Assembly (NCBI GenBank): GCA_046727955.1 | Contig: JBKPDO010000194.1 | Span: forward strand, 1-6,331 | Reading direction: 5' to 3' | Length of the DNA stretch: 6,331 nucleotides | DNA from: DASVXQ01 sp046727955 | GTDB taxonomy: Bacteria > Actinomycetota > CALGFH01 | Part shown: piece by piece, positions 1 through 6,211 of the stretch | How positions within the stretch are numbered: the first letter of the stretch is position 1 | Layout of the letters: every line of letters begins with the position of its first letter | Translations under genes and position numbers: made by a program | Notes under the pieces: generated by a model | Database searches by the model: none | What the model was told of the DNA's origin: nothing | The model's input: only the letters and a program-made list of their open reading frames with translations

Positions 1-108
1 ATCGCCATCCTGCACGCCCGCGGCCATCGCAACATCGCCGCCGCGCTACGCCGCAACGGCCGCGACGCCACCCGAGTCCTGCCCCTGCTCGGCATCACCA
101 GCCCATGA
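1..108 (+). CDS. Transposase, C-terminal end only (probably ISAs1 family)
   Basis: Frame 1 is open from the first base and stops at TGA 106-108, giving the last 35 residues of a protein that begins outside the window. The visible pattern is ILHARGHRNIAAALRRNGRD followed by ATRVLPLLGI. It matches the conserved tail I know from actinobacterial ISAs1-type DDE transposases, where a helix ending in NIAAALR is followed by a basic RDATR segment and a short LLGI end. The catalytic DDE residues lie in the missing part, so activity cannot be judged. The family call rests on about 30 residues recognised from memory. Another DDE family with a similar tail is possible, but a transposase end is likely. Confidence 0.65.
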   Translation: MAILHARGHRNIAAALRRNGRDATRVLPLLGITSP

Positions 109-120
109 ACCAGACACTCC

Positions 121-140
121 GGCACTTTGCCGAGGCCCTG
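121..140. repeat. Possible right terminus of the insertion sequence
   Basis: Twelve bases after the transposase stop lies a stretch reading GGCACTTTGCCGAGGCCCTG. IS termini often sit this close behind the transposase stop, and ends in CCCTG (CAGGG when read inward) are plausible for this family. The left end is outside the window, so the inverted repeat and target duplication cannot be confirmed. The call is tentative and based on position and composition. Confidence 0.3.
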
Positions 141-182
141 AAGACCCGCCAAGGCCGACGAGGGATCATCGCCTGTCGAGTC

Positions 183-210
183 CGAGGCGGTGGCGATCGC
201 GGCCGCCTCG
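183..210. repeat. Imperfect inverted repeat, 8-bp arms
   Basis: CGAGGCGG (183-190) is the exact reverse complement of CCGCCTCG (203-210). The 12-base centre itself contains the palindrome GCGATCGC (193-200). No T-run follows on either side. It could be a hairpin behind the transposase gene, a protein-binding site or chance in GC-rich DNA. Confidence 0.4.
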
Positions 211-308
211 CCTCAGCCAGCGACGCCGAGCTTGGCGAGGATCGAGAGACTACGTGAACCAGCAGAAGGTGCCCCAGGCCTTCGTGGCGACTGGCGCCAG
301 CGAGTGAT

Positions 309-329
309 GGGTCCGGCCCGGCCGAACCC
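309..329. repeat. 21-bp near-palindrome upstream of RDD gene
   Basis: GGGTCCGGCC (309-318) and GGCCGAACCC (320-329) are reverse complements except for one position, around a single central C. A compact symmetrical site about 100 bp before a start codon would fit an operator for a dimeric regulator. As RNA it could form a hairpin with the centre unpaired. There is no evidence for a specific regulator. Confidence 0.35.
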
Positions 330-429
330 CGGGCACCCCGGCAAACCTTTCGGAACGGCCCTGTCCAGGCGATGATGGTTCCGCCGAAACAGACAGAGAG
401 CAGCTCATCGCTGGTGGGGGGTGTCGACC

Positions 430-969
430 ATGGATCAGGGGCCTGACTCGAACGCTGAGGCGCGGCAAACCGCCGGACAGGTGCCCCGAGCAGCACCGAT
501 GGAGGGCGGGCCGCCAGTCCCGCTGTACCAGGGCCGACCCCTGGCCTCCTGGGGCAGCCGAGCGGTCTCCTACATCATCGACTGGCTCTTCGGGCTCCTG
601 TTGAACGCTCCTGGCGGCGCCTTGATCGGCGTTGGCGCGGCGGCGACGCATGGCGGAGTCCGTGTCGCGCTGATCGCGGTCGGCTCGGTGCTGCTGATCA
701 TCGGGGCGATCGTGCAGATCTGGCAGTCCGGGTGGCGCCAAGGCGCCCGTGGCCAGTCCTGGGGTAAGTCGATCACGGGCCTGCGGACGGTCAGCACCGA
801 GAGCATGCGCCCAATCGGCGGCCCCATGGGCCTCCTACGCTGGTTTGTGGACAGCGTCCTCGGCGTGATCGGGATCCTGCAGCTGCTGAACTACCTGTGG
901 CCGCTGTGGGACCCCCGCCGCCAGACCTGGGCCGACAAGGTCGTGGGCTCGGTGGTCCTGGCCAGGTAG
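430..969 (+). CDS. RDD-family integral membrane protein
   Basis: This encodes a 179-residue membrane protein with an RDD domain (about residues 36-177), named for one conserved Arg and two Asp. Visible hallmarks are R44 and D51 in WGSRAVSYIIDWLF at the start of the first hydrophobic segment, the loop motif GQSWGKSITGLRTVS (about 108-122), and the ending WDPRRQTWADKVVGSVVL with two further Asp. Hydrophobic segments lie at about 46-70, 78-98 and 132-156. The first 35 residues are polar, Pro/Gly-rich and probably cytoplasmic. I chose ATG 430 because GGTGGGGGG (413-421) lies 8 bases before it; an in-frame GTG at 421 overlaps that site. Function is poorly known for the family; transport roles, including cation/proton antiport, have been reported for single members. 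It stands alone and converges on the RibD_C-like gene. Confidence 0.9.
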   Translation: MDQGPDSNAEARQTAGQVPRAAPMEGGPPVPLYQGRPLASWGSRAVSYIIDWLFGLLLNAPGGALIGVGAAATHGGVRVALIAVGSVLLIIGAIVQIWQSGWRQGARGQSWGKSITGLRTVSTESMRPIGGPMGLLRWFVDSVLGVIGILQLLNYLWPLWDPRRQTWADKVVGSVVLAR

Positions 970-1029
970 GGGCGGCGCCCGGCATCGGTGTACTGCTGAG
1001 GTTCCTCGCGACGGCAACAGAGGAGGGGT

Positions 1030-1056
1030 GCCGGGGGAGGAGTCCCCTCCCCCGGC
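1030..1056. terminator. Perfect GC-rich hairpin, probable bidirectional terminator
   Basis: GCCGGGGGAGG (1030-1040) and CCTCCCCCGGC (1046-1056) form a perfect 11-bp stem with a 5-base loop. The hairpin lies 60 bases after the RDD stop and about 30 bases beyond the stop of the opposing RibD_C-like gene. That is the expected place for a shared terminator of convergent genes. Neither side has a clear U-tract, which is common for actinobacterial stem-type terminators. Confidence 0.7.
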
Positions 1057-1086
1057 TTGCTGGCCAACGTCATTGCCCGGAGCCAC

Positions 1087-1653
1087 TCAGGCGAGTCGAG
1101 GAGCTGGCTGGTAGTAGAGCAGGACGTTGCCGGACTTGAAGGGCCTGGTCTTCAGCAACTGCAGGCTGATGCGCTCGTCGGCGGTCCTGAACAGGGACTT
1201 GCCGTCGCCGAGGACGACCGGGTTCACCATGATCCGCAGCTCGTCGACCAGCCCCGCTCGCAGCAGGCTCACCGTCAGTGCGGAGCTGCCAAAGATCGCG
1301 ATGTCCTTGCCAGGCTGCTGCTTGAGCCTGGTCAGCTCCTCGACGACGTGGTCCTTGATGAGCCGTGTGTTGGCCCACTCGGCCGTGTCGAGCGTTCGCG
1401 ATACGACGATCTTGGAGATGCTGTTCATCCTCTCAGCGACCTTCGGATCGTCCTCCTGCGCCGCGGGCGTCGGCCAGTATCCCGCCATTCCCTGGTAGGT
1501 GACTCGCCCGAACAGGAGCGTGTCGATGTCGTCGAGCTGCTGGATGGCGAAGTCGTTGAACTCGTCGTCGACGACCGGCCAGTCGAACTCCTGGTTCGGG
1601 CCCTCGTAGTAGCCGTCGAGGGTGGTCACCAGGAACGCGAGGATCTTTCGCAC
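1087..1653 (-). CDS. Dihydrofolate reductase-family (RibD C-terminal domain) protein
   Basis: The 188-residue product is full length for the small stand-alone RibD_C/DHFR-like group (YwjB/YyaP type) found widely in soil actinobacteria. Motifs in order: an N-terminal strand with TLDGYYEGP (11-19), LLFGRVTYQGMAGYWP (46-61), the strand KIVVSRTL (81-88), GSSAL (122-126) in the nucleotide-binding region, and LVDELRIMVNPVVLGDGKSLF (135-155). The fold binds NAD(P)H. The substrate of these proteins is generally unknown, and it should not be taken as the housekeeping folate or riboflavin enzyme. The start is GTG at 1653-1651, preceded by AAAGGAAGG (1666-1658 on the minus strand). It is a single gene, divergent from the small membrane protein gene and convergent with the RDD gene. 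No truncation or frameshift is visible. Confidence 0.92.
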   Translation of the reverse strand: MRKILAFLVTTLDGYYEGPNQEFDWPVVDDEFNDFAIQQLDDIDTLLFGRVTYQGMAGYWPTPAAQEDDPKVAERMNSISKIVVSRTLDTAEWANTRLIKDHVVEELTRLKQQPGKDIAIFGSSALTVSLLRAGLVDELRIMVNPVVLGDGKSLFRTADERISLQLLKTRPFKSGNVLLYYQPAPRLA

Positions 1654-1933
1654 GGGGCCTTCCTTTCGATCGCCGCTTCGGCGCCCGGTGTGGACGCCCC
1701 TTCATAGAAGAGTCGGGGCCGCCGACCGATCCTCGACACCGGCGGGACGGCTGGCCCATACGCACAACCGCCATACGCCCGGCCACCGCCGCGACACGAC
1801 CGGGTAGATGGGAGCTTCAGGCATGACGATCCGCCTGTAACGCGGAAGAGGTGGGGTAACGCAAGCAATCTCCCGCAAGGCTAAGATCCGGCTCTCGCGT
1901 TTGAGGCTGTCGAACTTTCCGGAGGAGGACCAC
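1654..1933. promoter_or_regulatory. Divergent intergenic region, presumed promoters in both directions
   Basis: This 280-base interval separates two divergently transcribed genes and should hold both promoters. I cannot assign a convincing sigma-70 pair. The best -10-like hexamer on the plus strand is TAAGAT (1882-1887), without a good -35 at the right distance. The heptamer GTAACGC occurs twice as a direct repeat (1837-1843 and 1856-1862), 19 bases apart. The end carries the strong ribosome binding site GGAGGAGG (1921-1928). No credible gene lies inside. Confidence 0.5.
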
Positions 1934-2128
1934 ATGGGGCGCAAGCGTACCGAAGCCGCAGCCGATGCGGCGTCTGGCAACACCCACGAGTCGGAGCGCA
2001 GGCCGCGTAGGGTGCGGAAGCTAGCAGTGCTGCTCGCCGTTGCCGGCGGCGCCTTCTACCTCGTCCGGCGCAACCAGCGGCGGGCCAGCATCGACGAGGG
2101 CGTCTGGCACGAGGCCCCGAACGCGTAG
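1934..2128 (+). CDS. Small single-pass membrane protein, DLW-39-like
   Basis: This encodes 64 residues with a very strong ribosome binding site, GGAGGAGG, ending 5 bases before ATG 1934. That site favours this start over an in-frame start at 1901. The first 28 residues are polar and basic (ending RRPRRVRK), followed by one hydrophobic segment, LAVLLAVAGGAFYLV (30-44), then RRNQRR and a short tail, ASIDEGVWHEAPNA. A short hydrophobic segment, a basic stretch and an acidic-Trp tail resemble the actinobacterial DLW-39 family of tiny membrane proteins (tail pattern close to D-L-W-x-E-A). The resemblance is from memory and partial, since the tail here reads DEGVW, and the function of that family is unknown. 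The FAD oxidase pseudogene starts 80 bases downstream, so they may share a transcript. Confidence 0.72.
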   Translation: MGRKRTEAAADAASGNTHESERRPRRVRKLAVLLAVAGGAFYLVRRNQRRASIDEGVWHEAPNA

Positions 2129-2208
2129 CGCCGGCGGGGCGCGAAGGCCCGGCAGGCGCGCCGCCCCCGCGCCATCGCGGCGGCGCCCCCGCGGAGGGCA
2201 AGCGGCGG
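2129..2208. other. GC-rich spacer between small membrane protein and oxidase
   Basis: These 80 bases are almost entirely G and C. They include a small hairpin, CGCGG (2176-2180) with CCGCG (2189-2193), whose right arm touches the ribosome binding site GGAGGG of the oxidase. No T-run is present, so read-through from the small gene is plausible. The hairpin could partly mask the ribosome binding site, but such short stems are expected by chance at this GC content. Confidence 0.35.
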
Positions 2209-3446
2209 GTGGATGCGATGCGGGCCGAGTTCGATGGCCTGGTGGCGGCCGAGCGGGGTCAGCAGATCGCGGCGCAGGCGACCGGTCACAACGCGGGCCC
2301 GCTCGGTTCGCTCGAGAACGCGATCCTGCTCAGGACCGACCGGATGCGCGGCGTGACGATCGACGCGCAGGCGCGGATCGCCCGCGTCCAGGCGGGTGCC
2401 GTCTGGCTCGAGGTCGTGGAGGCCGTGGCGCGGCACGGACTGGCAGTACTGGCCGGCACCTCGCCGAACGTGGGCGTGGTCGGCTACACGCTCGGTGGGG
2501 GGCTGAGCTTCCTGGGCCGCAAGTACGGGCTGGCCACCAACAACGTGCAGGCGATCGAGCTGGTCACCGCCGACGGCCGGTTCGTGCGCGCCGATCGCGA
2601 CAGCGAGCCCGACCTGTTCTGGGCGCTCCGCGGCGGCGGCGGCAGCTTCGGCGTCGTTACCGCGATCGAGCTGCGGCTGTTCCCGGTCACCGAGGTCTAC
2701 GCCGGCCTGCTGTGGTACCCGATTGAGCGCGAGGGCGAGGTCCTGCCCGCGTGGCGCGAGCTCACCCAAGCCGGCCCGCCCGACGTGCTCACGACCATGG
2801 GACGGTTCCTGAACCTGCCCCCGATCCCCGAGGTCCCCGAGCCCCTGCGCGGCAAGTCGTTCGTGGTCGTCGAGGCCTGCAATCTCTGGGCGACCGCGCC
2901 CGCGCGGACGAGCTGCTGGCGCCCCTGCGCGCCCTCGGGCCGGTGAACGACACGATCCAGACCATCGCGATGCCGGCGCTCAGCCACATGCACATGGACC
3001 CAGAGCAGCCCGTCGCGGGGGTCGGCGACGGCCTCATGCTCGCCGCCATGCCAGCCGAGGCGCTCGACGCGTTCATCGACGTCACCGGCGCGGGCGCGCG
3101 GGTCCCACTGGGGAACATCGAGCTGCGACACCTCGAGGGAGAGTTCGGCCGCGCACGCCCCGAGAACGGCGCGCTCGCCTCGATCGAGGCGCCATATATC
3201 CTGTTCGTCGGCGGCTTCACACCGGTCCCCGAGCTGGTGGCGCCGGAGCAGGGGCAGGTCGACGCCATCATGCAAGCGCTCGCGCCCTGGGCAGCCCCGC
3301 ACATGTACCTGAACTTCGCCGAGACGCGACGCGACCCGGCGAGCTTCTGGACCGAGCAGGCCTACCACCGGCTGCGCCGCATCAAGGCCACCGTCGATCC
3401 CGGCAATCTGATCCTCTCCAACCAACCCGTCCTCCCGGCTCGCTGA
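2209..3446 (+). pseudogene. FAD-binding (BBE-type) oxidoreductase, frameshifted and N-terminally shortened
   Basis: Together the two reading frames encode one flavin oxidase of the PCMH/VAO type with a C-terminal berberine-bridge (BBE) domain. Frame one (2209-2946) shows QATGHNAGPLG, where H27 matches the FAD-linking His of this family; TSPNVGVVGYTLGGGLSFLG (84-103), with no second flavin-linking Cys; ELVTADG (117-123); and DLFWALRGGGGSFGVVTAIE (135-154). After about residue 225 (base 2884) the homology moves to the -1 frame, continuing as LGDRARADELLAPLRALGPV and ending with the BBE signature YLNFAE ... YHRLRRIKATVDPGNLILSNQPV-type end at 3446. The frame change corresponds to one missing base. 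The original frame instead adds about 20 unrelated residues and stops at 2946. The region between MRAEFDGLV and ERGQQIAAQ also looks about 40-45 residues short for the family. The start is GTG 2209 with GGAGGG (2193-2198) 10 bases upstream. A sequencing error could explain the frameshift, but not the N-terminal gap. Confidence 0.85.
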
Positions 3447-3574
3447 GACCGGCCCGATTCGTCCTTGGACGCACGAGTTGAGGTGACAGGCCGGGCCGCC
3501 ACATGCCGCTCGGACGTGTCTGGCCCGACGTGGTTTGGTGGCTTCCGCGCTGCGTGCCGGCCCATGGCCACGGC
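3447..3574. terminator. Convergent intergenic spacer with weak terminator-like inverted repeats
   Basis: The spacer lies between the stops of the oxidase (+) and the STAND gene (-). CGGCCCG (3450-3456) pairs with CGGGCCG (3492-3498) around a 35-base loop, which itself contains CGTC-CTTG-GACG (3460-3471). These could form a branched hairpin acting as a terminator. The structure is much weaker than the hairpin at 1030-1056, and there is no U-tract. Confidence 0.35.
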
Positions 3575-6211
3575 TCAGGAGGCCGAGGCGCCGGCGCCGC
3601 GCCGATCCCCGACGGCGGCCACCGCCTCCCGCTGGTTCAGCCGCGAGCCGGCGGCGAACACCTCCTCGAACCGCTCCGCGCCCAGCGCCTGGCGGACCTG
3701 GGCCATCAGCTCGGCCTCCCCCTGCCGCAGCATCGGCCACGCTCCCAGGCCGACCCGCCGGCGCAGGCCCTCGGCCGCCCCCGCCACCAGCGCCGCCCGC
3801 TCGGGGTCGCCCGCCTCGAACGCCAGCCGGGCGAACGCGGCCAGGCACAGGGTCACGCTGCGGGTGCTGCGGGCCGCCACGCTGAGCGCCAGCCCCTCGT
3901 CCAGCGGCGCCTGGGCCTCCTCCGGCCGGCCCCGCGCCAGGGCCAGGGTGCCCAGGTACACCCGGGAGATGGCGGCCAGCCAGGCGTTGTCGAACCGCGC
4001 CGCCAGGTCGCGCATCTCGGTCAGGTGGCGCTGGGCGTCGTCGTAGCGGCCCACGGTCGTCTCCACGGAGCCGAGGGTGAGGCCGGCTGAAGCGGTCCAG
4101 AGGAGCTCGTCCTGGCCGCGGAGCTCCTCCAGGCTTACCGACGCCTCCCGGAGAGCGCCGTCCAGGTCGCCGACGATGGTCGAGGTCCACGCCATGGCCA
4201 GCTGGCACAAAGCGTGGAGGAAGTGGTCCTCGATCCCCTCAAGCAGCGGCGCCAGGCGCTGGCGGGCCGAAAGCGCCGCCGAGTCGTCGCCCACCTCGAC
4301 GGCGGTCATCGCCGCCGTGCACAGCAGCTCGACCCGGGCCTGGGGGTCGAGGGCGTCGGCGGTGGGCAGGAGCTGGTCGACCCAGGCCCGGACCTCGCCC
4401 ATGCGGTCCCGCAGCTCCCAGAACAGCCACAGGACCCGGAGCAGGTGCGGCAGCGGCCCGCGGTCGTTGGCCAGGTACCAGCTCACGGCGGCGGCCAGGT
4501 TGCCCGCCTCGGGCTGCAGCCGCTCGACCCACTCCCTCCAGCCCACGCCCCGCAGCGGCCGGTCGGCCTGCTCGGCCAGCGCCCGGTAGTAGTCGGCGTG
4601 GCGACGCCCGACCTCGGCGGCGTCGGGCCGCGCCGCCAGCCGCTCGGCGACGAACGCGCGGATGGTCTCCAGCATCCGCAAGCGGGGGCCAAGCTCGGTA
4701 CGGTCCAGGTAGATGAGGCTGTGACGGGCCAGCGCCTCCGACAGCGCCAGCGCCCGGTCCTCCTCCAGGCCGGCGACATCGGCGGCGGCCTCGACGGTCC
4801 AGCCGTCCACGAAGATGGCCGTGGTCTCCAGCAGCGACCGCTCGGCCGCCTCCAGCAGGCCAACGCTCCACTCGACAGTGGCCCGCAGGGTCCGCTGGCG
4901 CTGGGGCAGGTCCACCATGCCGGTGCCCAGCGCGTCAAGGGACCTGGCCAGCCGCCGCAGGATCGCGTCGGGGTCCAGCAGCCGGATACGCGCGGCGGCC
5001 AGCTCGATGGCCAACGGCAGGCCCTCCAGCCGCCGGCAGATCGCCACCACCGCCGCGGCGTTGGCCTGGGTGAGGGCGAAGTCGTGGCGCACCGCGCGGG
5101 CCCGGTCCACAAACAGCGCCACCGCCGGCGCCGCCATCAGCCCCTCCAGCGACATGGTGGCGGGGTCGGCCGGCAGTGGCAGCGGGGGCACCGGGTACTC
5201 CCGCTCGGCCCGCAGCCCCAGCACCGTGCGGCTGGTCGCCACGATCGCCACGCCCGGGCAGCGGGCCAGCAGCTCCTCCAGGTCGCCAGCGACCTCCAGC
5301 ACCTGCTCCAGGTTGTCCAGGACCAGCAGCCAGCGGTCGTCGCCGAGCTGCTCGACCAGGGCCTCAAGCGGCGCGCCCGTCCCCGCCAACTCAGCGCCCA
5401 CCGCCCGGGCGATGCCGCCCACGACCAGCTCGGGCCGGGTGACCCCCGCCAGCGGGACGAACACCGTGCCCGCACCAAAGCGGCCGCGCAGCCGCTCGGC
5501 CACGGCCAGCGCCAGGCGGGTCTTGCCGACCCCACCCGGCCCGGTCAGGGTCACCAGCCGCCCCTCGGGGCGGCTGATGAGGCCGGCGACCTCGTCGATG
5601 GCCTGCTCCCGCCCCACCAGCGACGTCGTGCCCACCGGCAGCGGGGGCAGCGGGCGCGGGCCACGGCCGCGCGGGCGCGCCGACGACGGCGGCCGCACCG
5701 ACCCAGGGTCCGCCACCTGGGGGCTGGCCGTGGCGAACCGCTCGCTCAGCAGCACCGCCAGGTCGTCACGCACCAGCCGGCCCAGCTCCCCGGGCGTGCG
5801 GAAGCTCCGGTAGGAGACCGCGGCCTGCTGCTTGACGCGCGCGAGCAGGTCGGCCAGGCGGGGCTCGCGGTCGGGCGCCGGCGCCTTGACATACAGCAGC
5901 CGCGGCAACCCCCCCGACAGCTCGAGCTCCTCCTCCAATCCCGAGACCGCCATGCCCGGGCCGACCTGCCCGTAGCGCTGCCAGTACAGCCCGATGAACA
6001 CGTCGCTTTGCGCCAGGTAGGCCCGGTACAGCTCCCGCGGCGGGTACGGCCGCGCGCCCGCCTCGAACAGCACCGGCGTCAGCCGCAGCGCCGAGATGGC
6101 CCGGGAGACCGCGCGGCGCTCCTCGGCCAGCTCGCCAAGCGTGGAGCTGACGAACACCCGTAGCCGCTGGTCAGGCGTCCGGATCACCTTACCCCGGACC
6201 CCTTCGTTCAC
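3575..6211 (-). CDS. DUF4062 / STAND NTPase (NB-ARC-like) / TPR-type signalling protein
   Basis: This 878-residue protein starts at GTG 6211-6209; AGGGA lies 6 bases upstream. N-terminal DUF4062 domain, about 16-110: RLRVFVSSTLGELAEERRAV (16-35), SDVFIGLYWQRYG (69-81), then SGLEEELELSGGLPRLLYVK (90-109). A Pro/Arg-rich linker (about 165-192) precedes an AfsR/LuxR-type STAND ATPase: Walker A GPGGVGKT (224-231), Walker B LLVLDN (295-300), sensor-type ATSR (325-328), GLPLAIELAAAR (397-408), and a winged-helix-like region, QRTLRATVEWS to DGWTVEAAADVAG (439-481). The rest is helical and TPR-like (about 530-810), ending in ALGAERFEEVFAAG...REAVAA, as in AfsR/LuxR-type proteins but without a recognisable DNA-binding HTH. 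By family knowledge it is probably an ATP-dependent cytoplasmic switch in which helical repeats sense a ligand and the N-terminal domain gives the output. No SARP/BTAD domain is present, so it is not AfsR itself. It looks intact and monocistronic. Its trigger and output are unknown. Confidence 0.92.
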   Translation of the reverse strand: MNEGVRGKVIRTPDQRLRVFVSSTLGELAEERRAVSRAISALRLTPVLFEAGARPYPPRELYRAYLAQSDVFIGLYWQRYGQVGPGMAVSGLEEELELSGGLPRLLYVKAPAPDREPRLADLLARVKQQAAVSYRSFRTPGELGRLVRDDLAVLLSERFATASPQVADPGSVRPPSSARPRGRGPRPLPPLPVGTTSLVGREQAIDEVAGLISRPEGRLVTLTGPGGVGKTRLALAVAERLRGRFGAGTVFVPLAGVTRPELVVGGIARAVGAELAGTGAPLEALVEQLGDDRWLLVLDNLEQVLEVAGDLEELLARCPGVAIVATSRTVLGLRAEREYPVPPLPLPADPATMSLEGLMAAPAVALFVDRARAVRHDFALTQANAAAVVAICRRLEGLPLAIELAAARIRLLDPDAILRRLARSLDALGTGMVDLPQRQRTLRATVEWSVGLLEAAERSLLETTAIFVDGWTVEAAADVAGLEEDRALALSEALARHSLIYLDRTELGPRLRMLETIRAFVAERLAARPDAAEVGRRHADYYRALAEQADRPLRGVGWREWVERLQPEAGNLAAAVSWYLANDRGPLPHLLRVLWLFWELRDRMGEVRAWVDQLLPTADALDPQARVELLCTAAMTAVEVGDDSAALSARQRLAPLLEGIEDHFLHALCQLAMAWTSTIVGDLDGALREASVSLEELRGQDELLWTASAGLTLGSVETTVGRYDDAQRHLTEMRDLAARFDNAWLAAISRVYLGTLALARGRPEEAQAPLDEGLALSVAARSTRSVTLCLAAFARLAFEAGDPERAALVAGAAEGLRRRVGLGAWPMLRQGEAELMAQVRQALGAERFEEVFAAGSRLNQREAVAAVGDRRGAGASAS

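Larger units (their letters stand above)
109..429. other. Gene-free interval between IS end and RDD gene
   Basis: No reading frame here looks coding. The short open frames have no recognisable motif and overlap each other. The stretch holds the possible IS terminus (121-140), an inverted repeat (183-210), an imperfect palindrome (309-329) and, at its end, the G-rich ribosome binding site of the RDD gene (413-421). I see no clear -10/-35 pair. It may combine IS flank, degraded sequence and the RDD gene's promoter region. Confidence 0.55.

Noticed and set aside
250..741. 163-codon minus-strand frame over the RDD gene and its upstream region
   Set aside because: It overlaps the RDD gene, whose membrane segments and RDD motifs are clear; the opposite frame has no family features.
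1815..1933. Possible riboswitch or structured leader before the small membrane protein
   Set aside because: Fragments such as ACGCAAGC looked vaguely like a GEMM (cyclic di-GMP) element, but the GCAAACC, tetraloop and receptor parts are absent, and no ydaO, cobalamin or SAM signature was found.
2176..2193. Hairpin masking the oxidase ribosome binding site as a regulatory switch
   Set aside because: The stem is only 5 bp in a stretch that is nearly all G and C, where such pairings are common by chance.
2040..2726. 228-codon plus-strand frame overlapping the small gene and the oxidase
   Set aside because: It is Arg/Gly-rich without motifs, while the flavin-binding motifs are in the frame of 2209.
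2880..2892. Programmed -1 ribosomal frameshifting in the oxidase
   Set aside because: No in-phase slippery heptamer and no obvious stimulatory stem right after it; a simple indel explains the data.
2697..4208. 503-codon open frame on the minus strand spanning the end of the oxidase and the STAND gene
   Set aside because: It crosses two genes with recognisable products in other frames and is low-complexity Gly/Ala/Arg/Pro sequence. It is a GC shadow.
4214..6163. 649-codon open frame on the plus strand, antisense to the STAND gene
   Set aside because: It is Arg/Gln/Pro/His-rich with no domain signature and lies opposite a gene with clear motifs along its whole length. Long antisense frames are expected in GC-rich genes.
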